Assembly: GCA_013397795.1 (NCBI GenBank)
Contig: VZTJ01003534.1
Location: forward strand, 372,523-436,522
From: Orthonyx spaldingii
Lineage: Eukaryota; Chordata; Aves; Passeriformes; Orthonychidae
Length of the DNA: 64,000 nt
Direction of reading: 5' to 3'
The notes below the pieces were generated by a model, which was not told the origin of the DNA, ran no database searches, and saw only the letters and a list, made by a program, of their open reading frames with translations. The first letter of the stretch is position 1. Each line of letters begins with the position of its first letter. Shown piece after piece: positions 31,201-46,200 of the stretch. The position numbers were made by a program, and so were the translations under genes.

Positions 31201-34200
31201 ATGCTGAGGTGGGGGAGCCTGGGATGGGGATCTCAAACGCACACAGGAAGCCGCTCACGGACAGCCGCACCTTCTGGTTGTCCTGAGGGAAGTTCTTCAG
31301 GAGACAAGGAAAGCTGGTCAGGCACTTGGACACCTTTGTCTTTACCCAAATGTGTTCTGTTCTTCTGAAAACTGCATTTATCAGCTCCTCTCTCCCCCCC
31401 ATCTGCGTTCTCACCCCTTTCCAGGAGAATACAGGAAGCCAAGCCCTCTGCAGGAGTTACCAGTGCTTCTCTAAACACACCAAGAGCACCTCATTTCAAG
31501 CATTTTTAATCTATAGCAAAAAAATCCATCTGGAAATATCCAAACACACTGTAGAGAACTAAGTCAGTCATTACTTATGCCCCTGATGTCTTGGCAGTGT
31601 TGAAACACATCACAGCACCTTAACTTGAGATTTATTACCTCAAGATGATTTTTTTTCCCTAAAAATATCATTAGCAATCAATTCTAATTTATTTACAGCA
31701 AGCCAAATCATTGTTTAAGAATGAAATACAAGTTCTTATAGAGAGATAACTAAGCTGATTTTGATCATACTTTTAGTTAAATTATTTCACAGTTCTTGTA
31801 AGCAAAGTTTAAACGTTAAAAATAATAAAGAAGCAACAAAAACACCCAAGGCATGTTGCAGCAATTATTCATCTTTTTTTCTTGTTACCTTTATATTAGA
31901 GCTGTGCACCTCCGCAAGCAGAATCTGCTCTGGTTTGAGGCCACAGAGTTCACTCAGCTGTTTTTTCAAGCCTGTGTACTTCTCATCCATGTTCAGCCTC
32001 AGCCCGTATCGAACAGGAGTGGTACCATCTAATTTAATTACTTTAAAGGGCAAGAGAAACACACCGGTCAGCAACCCAGGCAAGTTTTAATGACAATAAT
32101 ACATTGCAGCTCCCCACTTATTGGAAAATATTTTTCCCCCACTTGAATGGATGATTTATTTTCTTTTCCCAGTCAATTTTCAAGGTCTGCAGGCAATGTC
32201 AGAATGTCAGAAAATCTCCTGCCTGCTGCACAGGCAGTAGAAAATGGTTTCAAAATCTGTTTCACTTTTTTACCATCTTTTCTTTTGCCTCTTCTCCAGC
32301 AATCCACAAGTCCTTCAGAGCACAGTTCATGACCCACATTGTATTTTTCCCCCAGCCCTTGTTTTCCCTCTGGGCAGATTTAGGACAACCTCCACAAGAC
32401 AGGGAACAGAAGGAAACTTCTCAAACTCCTCATTTTACACACTTCTCCACTAAATCCTTCAATCATGACTGAAAATGGGCCATCCATACTCTGCTTTTAA
32501 AGGTTTTATCTTCGTTTAACTGTATTCCAATGAAAATTCCTGCACTCTATGACATTAAAATGACTATATTATTCTTAATAAGTAGTAAAACAAACAGAAT
32601 TTGATGTTTTATAGCTGTTCCACTTCTACAAATTTTGTTTTAGGAATGACAAGTTACTACCACTCACCTGTAATTTCTAGGTGCATGTAGCTGTCCATTG
32701 GCAAAGGCAAGGATAAAAAATTAAAAGGGTCAAACCTAACACTTATATGCCCACAAGTTTTACATTTCACTTGCGACTTCAGCTGCCCATGAAATAAATC
32801 TACAACAATGGATCTGTTTCTTCTCAGATGGTTTTCCCAGGCCTGAAATGGAGCACAAAAAATAAAATACAAAGTTAAAAACTGAAGACTACTTCATTGG
32901 TCTCCTATTGGCCAACAGGAATCAAATTATCTCCACAAAAGTTATTTGGTAATTTGTAATAAATAAGAAGTATTTAGTTACAACACAAATAAAGTTCTAA
33001 ATTAACACAATAATCAAAGTATGACACCATTTAAAATATTTCTGAGGGGATCATCAGGCATCTTGAAATATTTTGATACTCCATAATTTCGAGTTGTTCA
33101 AAATAGTTGTGAAGTGTCATCTTCATAATTTTATTACAATAATTGAAATTAATTTTCAGCTCAAAGGTGAAATTGCCTCTGTAAATCACAGCTCTGATGA
33201 GATCCAAAAGGTGCTACAGTCCCAAAAGTGTTGCCACAGGCAGCCTCATCAACCATTTCTCAGCTTAGTACTGTAAGGAAAAGAAAAAAAAACACAAAAA
33301 ACCCCTAAACCCAAAGATTTCAGGTCCTACCTCTGCTGCCACTTCCCAGTCTGGCCGACCATCACTGTCCTTCAGTTCCACATATGGCTTATCATGAACT
33401 CTGTTCAAATCCTCATGAAGCCCATCCAGAAGAAAAGCCAGCAGCTCCTGTGAGTCTTGCTGTTGAAAGCCATTAAATCTTGGAGCATATTTTGCTATTG
33501 TCCACTACAAAAAAACCCAGCAGAAAGTTATTTAGTATCATGTAACAAACATAAAAATAAATCAAAATATTGTAGATGGGACGTGTGCTGTCAATGAACA
33601 CAAATTCAATTGCCAAGAGCTGAAGGGAACCCCTCTGCTCTCAGAACAAAAGCTCATTTACAGGCAAAGGCATCACCTTTTGTCCCTACAAAGGGCTACA
33701 AAAGCCACTTCTTACAGCACAGCCTGAGTCACACCAGGTAACTCCTTTGGCCTTACAACCACAAATTCCACCAGGACTGATGAACACTGACCCTTCTCTT
33801 TCTCTAGGGGAGACTCTGAGGCTCCAAACTGCCACAATACAGGTGACACCAGAAAAAAGTGCCCTGAATTTCTGCTTTGCCAATAAATCCTTGTTTTCTC
33901 CCTTGGAATAACTCACCCGCAGCTTTAAGGGGGCTATGTTCTTCTGGGTGCCACTCCACAGCTCCTGAACCAAATCCCCATAGCACTTGGCCATGTGTCC
34001 CTTCATTCCTATGGGATTTGTCCTAGAAATTACAAAGGAATTAACACCATTTGAAGATGTAAACACAGCTCAAGCCTGGACATGAAGAAGGAAGCAAAAA
34101 GCTTTCTTGCTCCCAGAAACAAGAGCTTGTATTTCCATGTCTCCAGCGTAGCAGAGCTGGTAACACTGAATTTCAATCACTTCTTTACACTGAATTTCAG

Positions 34201-37200
34201 ATTTCAGAAGCAGACAGCCTGAATAAATGTTCCAGCACCCAAAATGCCACTGTTCTCACCCAGGAATTACCTGTTCAGCTCGTAGAGGTGCCTCCCTGAG
34301 ATGAAGTAGCGCGTCAGGGGCTGGGTGTTGCTGACACACTGGATGCTGGAGTTCATGAAGCACGTGTTCCCCAGATTGCTCAGTCCTGTAGCACCCTTCT
34401 CAGTAGGAACTGAGCAAAAAAACCCATCATTGTAGCAGTTGTGCAGATGAGAAAATTCAGAATGTTGTATTGGTATCTTCTCACAGTAACCACTTTAATT
34501 TAACCTCTCCTAATTATGACACTACACAGATGCAGCAGATGTTCAAAATACCTGCTCTCTCAAGTCTGCTTCACGGAAATTGAGGTGTTTTGTTGACCTG
34601 ATCCACCAGAGAGAGCAGTACAATCCATACAGAATATTTTCACATCATTATGGTACTGAAAATTCTGGATTCATGTGTTAAAATGTTAACTGTTCCTTGC
34701 TTTAACAAAATCCAAGGTTATAAACACAAAATCCAAACTCTGCTGTGTACCAGTTACTAAAGCTGTGTCTGAACATCTACAGATTTATCTATACATCCCA
34801 CATTCCCAGCATTTAAATTAATAAACAGACCAAGCAAAGCAGCATAAAAGACCTCACCCAATGTTAAGAGGATTTATGTTAAAAAGAATTGTTTCCACAT
34901 AACACACCCTTAGACTTTTCTCCTCATCATAATCCAGTGACTGTGAAAGACTCACCTTTGTGTCTGTCTATTTTACTGCTGTTTGCTATAAAAGACATCT
35001 CTTCTGGCCAGCTCATGTCTTTGTTTCGAACTAGAAAGGGACATGAAAAGGGGTTTTTAAAAATTGTTACTTACTCCAGAGAGCTTACACAGCTGAAGAG
35101 TTTTAATTAAAATTTTCTAATATTTGGGATTAGAAATTTGCTTACTTTTAGCTATTATTTTCCTAGTTTTCATTTCAATGTTTCTAATCATTACTGGAAC
35201 TCATTCTAACACTGGCATCCCTCCAACCACACCAGTAACATCTTTAGAAAGCAGCCTTGGGATTGCTCTGCTGTTGAATAGCAAATTTTTCAGTGCTTAT
35301 TCTAATTCTCAATAAGGATCCACCAAGTCTGAACAAATCAGTTCATGAGTCACCACTAATATTTTTTTTGTTGTTGCAAACCAACAGAAGATCCAAATGT
35401 ATTTCAAAATAGGGAAAAAATACATGCAAAGTTTCCTAAATTAGCTTTGCCACCACCTCCCCATAGATTCCCTCTGTGAACCTCTATTTTTAATGCATAA
35501 ACCAATTATAGCCAATTTTTATACCTTCGATTACTAAATGCTGCTCATCTTGGATTTTAAGATATTCCAGTCTGTGATCTTCATCATCCAGCAGAGTGAG
35601 ATAGTTCTGCAGGAGAAAAAAAAAAATCATAAAATTATAGTTCTACATGTACAACACTCTGAGGATCCTTTCACCTCAAAGCATGGAAATTACAGCACAA
35701 AAAAATCTGCAAAATAAATACCAAGAGTCTTTAACTGTAAAGGACATTTATGGCCACTCTAATTTTTCTGTGCATGTGGATTGAATAGTTTCTGGAAAGG
35801 AATAAAACACATAATATCCAATAAAGAAAAAGGAAGGAAAAGAGCAAGATTACCTCACTGTTGTAGAGCCAGAGGCGCATGTCCTCCTCCTTTATCCGTA
35901 ACCTCTGGGACAGATACTCGTGGATCTCTTTGATGGTTTGCATCCGACTGAAGCAGCCAGTGTAAGCCAACACCCTCTTTAAAGGGGCATTTGGGGAAGG
36001 GACATTCCCTGGATTCAGTGAGAGAAGGGGAAGGGAGAATGGATTGACCCAGAGATCAGATCAATAACAACTTATATACACTGAATATACTCGCTGCAAA
36101 AAGCAGCAGACACTTGGAGGGCTTGTGTTTGTGAGTTAGGTGGAAACCCAGTTGTTACTGACCCCTGGGGACAACAAATTTGCTCTCACAAAGCAGATAA
36201 AACACCTCCCTTCTTAGCAAAACCTATTAGAAAATCGCTCCCCAGAGATTCTCATAGGAAATACAAAAATTCAATGAAGTTTTACAAGTTTTTACAATTC
36301 TTTCTGTCTCTTAAAGACACAGCAGGAGAGGCAAACGGAATTTTCAAAATAAAGGACTTCAAAATTTCATCAGGATTTCCTTTTTGAGAGGACATTGGAA
36401 GCAAAAAGTAAGGTAAAAAAATCAGTTTGATTATTCTTGGGAGTAGCATGAAATCCCATGAATCAGCCTGGCAGTTCACAATAAAAGCACTCTTAAGAAC
36501 TAAATTTCTCAATAACTAAATTCCTCAAAACATTCTGTGAAGACACCTGGGATTTCCACCAAAATTTCTCAACAATCTCACATTTGCAACAGCAAATTAA
36601 TTGGTCAAGATTGTTGCTCTTTCTAATGTTAACTCATCTTTAAATAAAACATCTGCACTAAAGATGGGACCAACTTTAGATAGGAGGGGGTTTTTGTTGA
36701 GGTTTTTTAGTTGAACTGCAGAAGTTCCCCGCTCCTTACAGAGACATGAAAAGCTTTCACTGTCAGCCAAACCCAAACTGGGCAACTGCAATACTTAAGC
36801 AGCCTGAGAAGTGACACAATTCTATTTTCACTGTTAAAAGATTACAATAAACAGTACAATATGAAAAGGTGCAGTATTATATTATCACATGCAATTTGAC
36901 AAGAGAGTAAATGATACCTCATAAAACAGCAAATCATCAGTCTGGCTTCAGTGTACCAAGCAAAGCACTCAGTTTTTTTAAAAGAAAACAACATTTTCTG
37001 AGATTAGGGATCAGAGGATTAGTTGTAAGATTACAGCAAGAAAGCACATCTGAGAACTCCACAAGATTAATAACTGATTGGACAATCAAATTAGTGCAGT
37101 GCAAAGTAATTCCAAATCAAGGTCAAATTTGGCACATGAGAAGATTCTCTTCATTGGAATTTGGGCATTTTAGGATGTCCAAACAAAGCAGTTTCCATTT

Positions 37201-40200
37201 GATTAGGTCAGGCAGGAAAGCTGAATTTGGGCAGAGGCAGTTTGTGCAGCAGAACTCGATGGCACAGGCAGCTGCTGACTACACAGAGGGTTTAGATCCT
37301 ACCAAAGCAGTGAAAAATTGAGCATCTGCATGAGGGTTTTAACCACGTTCTGACACTAGCAAGGCTAAAGGATTGAGTTTTCAGCAGTCAGGTGAGCCCA
37401 TTTTTGGACTTGTCACTGTGGATGCAATTGTGTGTCTGTGTGTGTCCAAATGTGAACAGCAGGGATTCCTTCCAGCCCCCTGTGCAAGGCAAACTGGGAA
37501 CTGGAGACAAATCCTGCAACACTTCCCAGCTGAAATGTGAAGCCACGACCTAAAGATTACTCTTGTACAATCTTTTGGTGAGCATTACCACCACAATGAT
37601 GACAAAGAGATTTTAGCTGGATGTTTACACTTAGGTTTTAATTGTCTTTTTGAACTACATCAAATAATAGTCTTCACATTCCATCCATTTAATCTCTTTC
37701 TAAAGAGCATTAAATAATTTTGGGCATCAAAGCCCAGCTGCCCAAGTAACTCAGAAGCAGTTGGCTGAGCATTAATTGAATTTATTGTGCCACTGCACTA
37801 TCAGAGAGGCACAGAGGCACCTATCCCATGGCTACAGGAACCACTCCCAACGGGAATGCCCAGTCTGGCTCTTCTGATCCTTTCAGCTTCTGCAGTGCTC
37901 AGTTCTCACTCCCAACTCACCCATAACCATGGGAATCAACTGATTTCCTTGCAAACACTCCCTGCTGCCTCTTCCTTTGAGGAGAGGACAGGGGGAAAGC
38001 CCTGCAAATGCTCCCTGCTGCCTCCTCCCTGGAGGAGAGGGCAGGGGAAGCCCCCGAGCCCCGAGTGTGCCGCGGGGCTGATCTGGAGCGCAAGCGCACG
38101 AAGCTCCCCCAGCCTGGGCTGGCCTAGAAACTGCACAGGGGTGGTGTGGTGGTTCTTGCTGCATTCTTAAGTTACCTCTGGGCAAATGCTGAGGGAACAT
38201 TCTGAGGCTCATCATACCCATATTGACCCAGACGTTGGACTGCTGGGTGCGCGTGGCCGGCTGCTGCCGCAGGAACAGCAGGTACCGAGGGAACAGCTCC
38301 AGCTCCGGCACGTTCGTCTTGCTGTTCTTGATCACCTGCAAAACACGGGGGGAACGTTTGAGAGACTCACCTTGCAAGTGTGCAGGGAATAGCAACAGGA
38401 ACAGGAATGATTCAATGATTAAAAAATGCTTAAATTATTAAAAAAACCAAACGCTTTTATGAGGAGATAAAAAAATCTGAACTTCTCATGGGGCTTTAGG
38501 CAAATATCCCCAGGCATGACAATTTCCTGATTCCTAAGCACTTTTTGAAGCTTATTAGCTGCAGGTTGTCAAAAGCATACACCTTATGTAGTGAAGCATC
38601 ACCCTCTGCACCACACCACGCAAAGAACATTTTTATAATTCCTGGAATATACGTGAATCCACAATGAACTTCATTAATTCCACTCAGTGTATACTTCCAC
38701 ATAATAGTTTCACAGCTGTTGAAAAAACTGACAAATGCAGGATAAGACATTTGGTTTGAACGTTGTGAACCATAGGATTGTCTTAAAACCTTGATATTGT
38801 ACAAACAGGCTGCAACCTACTTTTGTTGCATTTTGCTGCATTGACAGAAAAAGCTGAAATTACCCCAAAACACGTTTTGCAGCTTTTCAGCCACCATTTC
38901 TACAAAGATTTTGCCACCTAGATCTGCCCAAATATACAAACAGAAATGGAAGGAATGTTCACTCTTTTTGTGACCATGTGAAGCTGAAGAAAACAGCTCA
39001 GGCTGTGAGGAGGAACATAACGTGCCGAAGTGCCACAGTATTAAACTTCAGCTACAGCAAAAACAATGGTGATGACATTTTCCGAGAAATAAAAGCACAT
39101 TACTTTGTGTATAAAGTGATGTGGCCTTTTCTGGATCATGAAAGGTGTTTGTTTCCATGGAGAATGTGTGGGAGGAGGTAAGAAGCCAGTGATTTTTCCC
39201 TGTAAAATAATTGTCTGCGCTAGAGCCAACAGACCAAATTGTCAAAAATCACGGAGATAATCCTCTCCCATCTGTGGCACTGAATGTTTGTGACACCAAC
39301 CACCAAACCTCTGTTGCTACCACCACAAAAATGCCCTCATGTCCTTTTTTTAAAGTGCATCTCTTACAAGAGACTACCTGACAGAGAACAAACCACTCAG
39401 TGGAACAAACACACTCAAGAGAAACTGAAGAAAACATTCCCAATGTTTCCAAGTGCCCAGACTCCTGCAGCTCCAGCTCCCAAGAGTTTCTGAGCAGCCA
39501 TCCTGACACAGAAGAGTCTTGGCCCGTTCTCTTCACTGGACTCACCTATTGCCATCTGCTTTTGAGCTCTTCCCCAAATTTTGCACATTGTCATTCTGTG
39601 ATGCTGAATCTGAAGGAGCAGTTCTTGCCTTCCCCCCACCTCATGAAATTGTCAGAGAGAAGGAACAGGTTTTCAGAGCTGCAGGTGTCCCACTTTTCAT
39701 TTTATAGGTTCTTGCTTTATCTCAGCTTTTAAAGATGAGTGTTTTGATGCCAAGCCTTTTAATCTGACCTCAGGTTTCCTTCTGTGTGCTTTAGCAAACA
39801 CCAGCAGCTGAGCAGCACTTCTGCCCTGCTGCAACATCCCCTGGGGTTGTGCCGCAAACCTCCTGCTAAACAGCCACAACTTCCCATCCAGGGCCAGTCT
39901 GGAGGCTGCTTTTTCCCAGTTTGCCCTTCAAGACACAGGATGAAGTGGGAGAAGGCTGTAAGAGGTTACCTGGTGCCACTGGACAAATTTGGTTGTTAAA
40001 AAGTGTCTAAAACCACAACTTACCGGCCTGGGCAAGGACAGGTTTGCTCCATACCAGTGGTAAAGTGCTCTCCAAACTGGTTCTGGCACCATGACATAGT
40101 CCTTTCCTTCCACCAGCTGTGGAGACCTCTTTAACCTTCCACCCTCCATTGTTAATGATGCAGCCTTGAAAAAAAAAAAAGGGATTTTGTCACATCTCAA

Positions 40201-43200
40201 GTGGAAAAATGAGTACATGGCCACAATGATTTCAGTTCATGAACACAGAACACTCTTTAATTATTTAAAGGCTTCTAAGTAACAATTAGCAGCTGCTTTT
40301 CACACTGAGAGATGGTGTTTAAATGTAACAATAATTAACATTCAAGTCTCATTATTTACTATTTCCTAAAAGCTTGTGCAGTATAAAATTCATGTGTTTT
40401 GCTCTTGTGTCACCTTCTCCAACAACTTTGGATAGAAAAACCCCATCTCTGCTCAACATGGATGCTGCTGGTCTGTGTTCCATGTTTTATTTGCACTGAT
40501 ACTGCAAAAACTGTCAGGTTTGTTTCACTGCGTCGTAGTGCAACAGCAGTAAATTCATATTTAGATGGAAACACTGAAGTGTTTGATTATCAAAGTATTT
40601 TACATTTCATGCTGCAAGCTGTCTTTTCAAAAATACCTTTCCCATTGGTAAGTTTTGTGTAAGAACATTTTGAATGTTTCTTTTCTCACAAAACACAAGA
40701 GCAGCTGCAGAAGTAGAACACAATTTTTCTCTCTTAAAATAAGAGTAAGAAAATTTGCTGTATGACAGAGCAGTGTTAATTCAGAATTAAGATGAAAAAG
40801 ACCAATATAAAAAAGCTGTGATGAAAGAGAGCTAAAATATCCTTTCCCTCTATTCCCATGCCTTGGCTGCCGTTACCTTCACGGGCTCCTGGGTCACCAG
40901 GGGCTGGTTATCAATAGCTCCTGGTTTCTGGGGGTTCAGCTGGAGCAGGGCATTCCCATTGGACCCAAGGAAACACTGGTTGTTATTGTCTGAAGTGTTG
41001 TGCTGCCTTGCAAAACACACCTCCGAGCCTGGGGTGCCAGGGTACAGAGTATCTGAGCACAAAGCAAGAGAGAAAAAAGCAGAAATATTTCAGTTCCTGA
41101 TCCCATAAACCATGAAGGAATGAGCTACACTCTTGTAGCCTTGTTTTATAAAATATTTAAGTTTGCTGTTCTTCACCCTGCAGTGAAACATGCAACTCTT
41201 CCAACTACAAATATATTATGTGTCAGAAAGGGATTTATGATTCTATATTCTATTTTATATATTTTCCATCATGACTACACAAACACAGCTCTAACCAGCT
41301 TTGCATGAGCAAATGTGGTGAGCATTTCGTTGTTGTCTGGATGTTTGAATATCAAACTCCTGGAAAACTCTCATACAGAACTGAAGACATATCCAATAAT
41401 GCCTTACTTTATTTTTCCTTGAAAAAGCAAATGTTTTTGTTCTTATAGAAGCTGCTTTGGTCATGCAGAACTAAATGGAAATCTCAATTAAAATAAAAAT
41501 AAAGAACCTTTAACTTAAACTTGTCTCTCTTTCTGTCCTTTGTTTCCCCCAACCCCTATACCCAAAAAAATCACAGTAATTCATCTAATTTCAATTGAAG
41601 TTATGATTTTAAAATATCAGATGCAACCTTCAGTTGCCTTACAAGAAAAAAATTACCCAATTCTCACAAGAACTCATTGAAAATCAGGACAAAAAATCTC
41701 TTCTTTCACAAAGATGGCTCTTAGGATCTGCACAAACTCATTCAAATTTAAATCACATGCCCTGTAAAACTACAGCTATGCTTTTGCTCATGGTTTGTTG
41801 CTGGTTTTTCCCCTTTTTTACTATCATTGCAGGGCAGAGTACAGGAATCAACCAGGTATGAGCTTAAAACAACTTAATGTTAAAGTGGAGGGGAAAATCC
41901 CCTCAGAAAATAAATGATAGGACAAAAAACACCTTGAAAATAATTCTGGTAACGAATCCCAGCATAACAGATAAATTGCTGTTAAACAAGACTTTGTGTT
42001 TATCCACCACACACTAAAAAAATCCTAAACAAACCCTGGCAATCCTAAAAATCCTGCAATCCAAACTGTGTTATCTCTTTGTCTGGAGGGGTCCATGCAG
42101 TGTGCAGTTTTCCCAAAAGCTGTTCTACATTAAACCTCCAAGGAAATAAGATGCTTACTGCTGCTGGTGGACTCTGAGGCTTCTGAGGCAGTGGAAATAT
42201 TATCTGAAAACTTTTCTTCTGGTGCACTGAAGTCATTAAGACCTCCCATTTTGTCTTCTCCCTGTTCTGGGGTATTGGCTGCAGCAGCTACGAGGGAATT
42301 CTTACCTCCACTCAAGACAGATGAAGGCTCTATCACAACAGGGTTTGCATCCTAGAGTGGGGAAGAAGCACAAAACTAATTATGAGCCAAGATCAAAGAC
42401 ATGTCAGGCAAAGCAGCCACCAAAAGTTCACAGTTCTGGGACCACTTTTGCACATCACAAGCTTTACTAAAGGAAAAATACTTTCTGCTTGTACCAATAA
42501 AAAATCTGCAGAAATAAACACCCCAAACTGTTCCAACAGCCAAACCATTCTGCACAGGATCAGAACTGCACAATTACTTTCCCTACCTAGAAACATAAAA
42601 ACACACCTGGTTTTGAGCAGCTGTAATTACAGACTATAAATATTTGAAGATTTGTCCCTGTTGAATTTCATACAGTTAAATGGGAACAGCAAGCACAACA
42701 ACAAAACCCACATTTTTTCTTCAAACCTGCAACATTTTCATAGAAATTCTGGGGTTTTTTTTCTTTGCTTGAGAGGTACAGTGAATAATGACCTTGTGCC
42801 ATTATGCAAAGGATTGGGGATGAAAGCCTGGCACATCCGAGCCCTTACACCAGGGTAAGGATCAAATGACCTGGCATTTCTGGCATTTAAACCCTCACTT
42901 GTCCAATTCATGGTGCACAAAGAATAATGGTCATTACAAAGTTAGTTAATGCACACATTCTAATTTTCTGAGTACTTTCAGCTATTTGTTTCTATAAAAC
43001 AAATCAAATGCTTCTATGATTGCTTATGATATAAAAACTCTTTTGAGAGGTTCATTTCACTTGTTTAGCCTGCAAATAATATTTACTTCCAATTAAATTT
43101 TATTAAATTTATTCAGGATACTGTATTTTGTTCAATTCAGTGGTGCTTTAGCGTAAATATTTTAGTTAAATGGTCTTAAAGAGCACCCTGTAACTGTAAG

Positions 43201-46200
43201 GTTTTAGTAGGACTCCTTTGATTGGGTATCAGACTAATTTTTGTCATTGCCTCTAAAGCAAATTATACCAATTTCCTCCTTTGCCCAGAAAATTCAGAGT
43301 GTATTTGTGGCCCAAGCCAAGTCAGACCCAAAGTGGGCAGCTTTATTATCAAATGGATCAGAAGACTTGAAAGAAATGCTCCTGTGAGCATATTTTATTC
43401 AAAAAATATTTTGAGAAGCAGGACCGAGGAAAGAGATGAGAGTTTAACGAAATTACAGTGAAAAGCTCCCCACATAACAATGATTCAGCAGAGCAATTAT
43501 TTTCCACCAAGAGACAGGAGATGCTCAATTCTGAGCATTATTGGTTCAGCAGTCATTTCCTCCACACAGTTTTTTCCATCAACACATTCAGAAACACAAG
43601 AAATCACTTATTCAGCACAGATTATTACTATTATTATTACTCTACTTACATATTTGACATATTCTTTCCACTGGTGCCACCAGGGCATAGCAATGAGAAA
43701 CCAGTTGTGCCCTGGCTGGAGGCCATACCTGCTTTCTCTTTCTAACCAGCCTCTGCACAGAGAGAATATGAATTTTTAGAATATGAATTATGAATTAGAG
43801 AATGGAATTTCCAGTCCTTTTGAAAATACTAAAAGGTGGATCTGAAAGCCATTTAAGCTTCTGGGCAAAGCACACACCTAATAATCTGTCCTTCCTCCTC
43901 TGGGGTGGCAGGTCGCAGTCCCAAAACTATGTGACACACCTGGAAAAAGAAAGTTATTCTTATGAACAGGCAAATAAAAGTAAAAAACACCTCAGATGAG
44001 ACTCTTCATCGTTTAATAATGGAGCAAGATTACTTAAAATTGAATAAATCAAAACAGTCTTTTAACAATATAATAACAAAAAAGTCTTTTGAGCCATGAG
44101 ACTCACAACCTATTCCCACTGTTAAGATAAAGGCACCAAGGAGGTCAAATGCCCCAAGAGAAATATTAAGGTGGAGAGAAAAGCAGTTTTCTTTATTTTC
44201 AGGCTGTGACAGATCACAGGACTGACAAGGATCAGAGCCCCAGGTTAGGATGTCTGGGTGTGCTGAAGAGAGGGAATGAGGAACTGGGAGAGTGCAAGTG
44301 GTTGGAAGAGGATGAACCAAAATTAAAAAAAATTGAGAGGGAAAAAAGTGGGGAGGAGTGGTTCTAGATGGGACTGAAAGGGCAACAAGCACTGGAGAGG
44401 CTGAGGGAGAAGTTCAAAGCAGAGCAACCACCCCAAACCACAGCCAAAACCACCCTGTAAAGTGCAGAGCATTCTCTGAATGTCTGCTGCTATTTTTCTT
44501 TCTCTTTTTCTTTAGTTTTGAACTGAACCCAGAAGGAAAAGGCCCCATCTCCTGGCCAGCTGCCTGGCCTGGGTGGGGCGTTATTCCCAGTACGAGCCAG
44601 TGTCAGATGGCTCCTGTTTCCCTCCCGTCCCAGCAAAGCTGGCCAGGGAGTGAGGAGAGGAGGGAAGGGCTCCACAGGAACCTTGCAGGGAGCAGGGGCA
44701 GCTCTCGACTCCCCCAGATGGTTTTGCTGCTCACACCACGATTTACAGCCTTTCCTTATGTCCCTTTGCAGGCTATCAATTTGTATCTCAGCTGGAGACT
44801 TCTAATCACTGCTAAGATGTCTTATTTAAATTTGTATTACAGTGAGAGAGACCATTTCACATTCTGAATGAAACAAAGGCCATTAGCCAGGGGGAAGCAA
44901 CAGATTTTCCAGCACACACAACACAGCTGAGTCTGGTGTTTCTTTTTAAATTTGCGGAGCATTGAGCTAAAATGAGATTCTTCAGATAAACTAACACCTC
45001 TGCAAACAAACCCATTTGTTGACAAGCTTTCCACTCAGAACATTTGGCTTTTCTGTCTGCAGATGAGGCACATGACACCTCAAATAAATGCCCAGATAAA
45101 CCCATGGTAGATTCTGTCCTGTGCTTCACATGATAAAGTTATATAAAAAAAAAATTAAAATTAAAATCAAAAATGAAAATACAACAGGTATGCCAGAAGG
45201 AAAAAAAATATTGTAAATGAGCCTTCCAACGAGCAATGTGCAACACTGGTGATGTGTAATCAGCATTAAGACAGATTTATTACATCTTCATTCATTCTTT
45301 GTCAGGATTGCAGGGATATTTGTTAGTTCATCAATACTTAGTTATGAGGGGATATTTGATGCTAGACAGGCCAAAAATAAAGACAGCCCTTCTTGAAAGG
45401 TTGCAACGTAAGCAAACCTGATGTAATTACAGATAAAATGAATTTGAAGAACTTTCTGGTGTTATTCATTCCAGCTCTGGTGTAGCTGGTGGCCTCAGGA
45501 TACTCTCACTCAGTCACTCTTGAAGGCCTTGGGAAAGTATCATTCAAAATGCAATTTATAAAGTAGTCACAGGCCAATTAGGATTATTATTATTACAATA
45601 ATTTAAACTCCAAGTACCAACCTCAATGGAAAACAGGTAAGGAACAAACTGCAGTGGATGAAAAAGCTCTTCGAGGGTTACTTTCTGCACAAAGCGAGCC
45701 AGAGCTAAAATATAGCTTTCAAGGATTTAGCAAAATCCAATTCAAGCTCAATTAAAACCCAATTCAGCACATACTTAATCCTCAGCTTCTGCAAGTGAAC
45801 AGTGATAGGATAGCCCAGCTTTCAAGGGCTGCTTCATTAAAGAAGCAATGAGAGGTACCTTAGAGGGCTTTAACAGAAAATGTAAAGGGAAACTGGTTGT
45901 AAAATGTAAAGGGAAAGAATTAGAGGGTTTTTTTCTCATTCCCTGGGTTACTTTCTTGGCAAAGATTTGCCACAAAACCTGTTTAAAACACAGCATTTGT
46001 GTAATGGAAAATATAACTGCTGATACACTGGACATTTCATTTTCTGAACAGTGCACCAGGTTCTCCTGAGCAGATGAGGCTTTGGGCATGTCCATGCACT
46101 GCAGGGTACAACAATCAAAGAGAGAATCGTCCTGCCAGGGCAGCCCCGAGCTGCAAACCCACATCCCCTCCTGCAGCCCGAGCCCAGCGTGCGCACACGA

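Larger units (their letters stand above)
25206..35853 (-). other. Short USP32 introns 17-33
   Basis: The gaps between the exons listed in this span are 197 to about 910 bases long, all with GT-AG ends read on the - strand. Apart from the two CR1 tails (25671-25757 and 29165-29250) I see nothing in them. Introns 7, 8, 13 and 14 further upstream (48480-49246, 47971-48363, 41053-42158, 40165-40876) and intron 3 (61265-61787) are likewise unremarkable. Confidence 0.8.
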
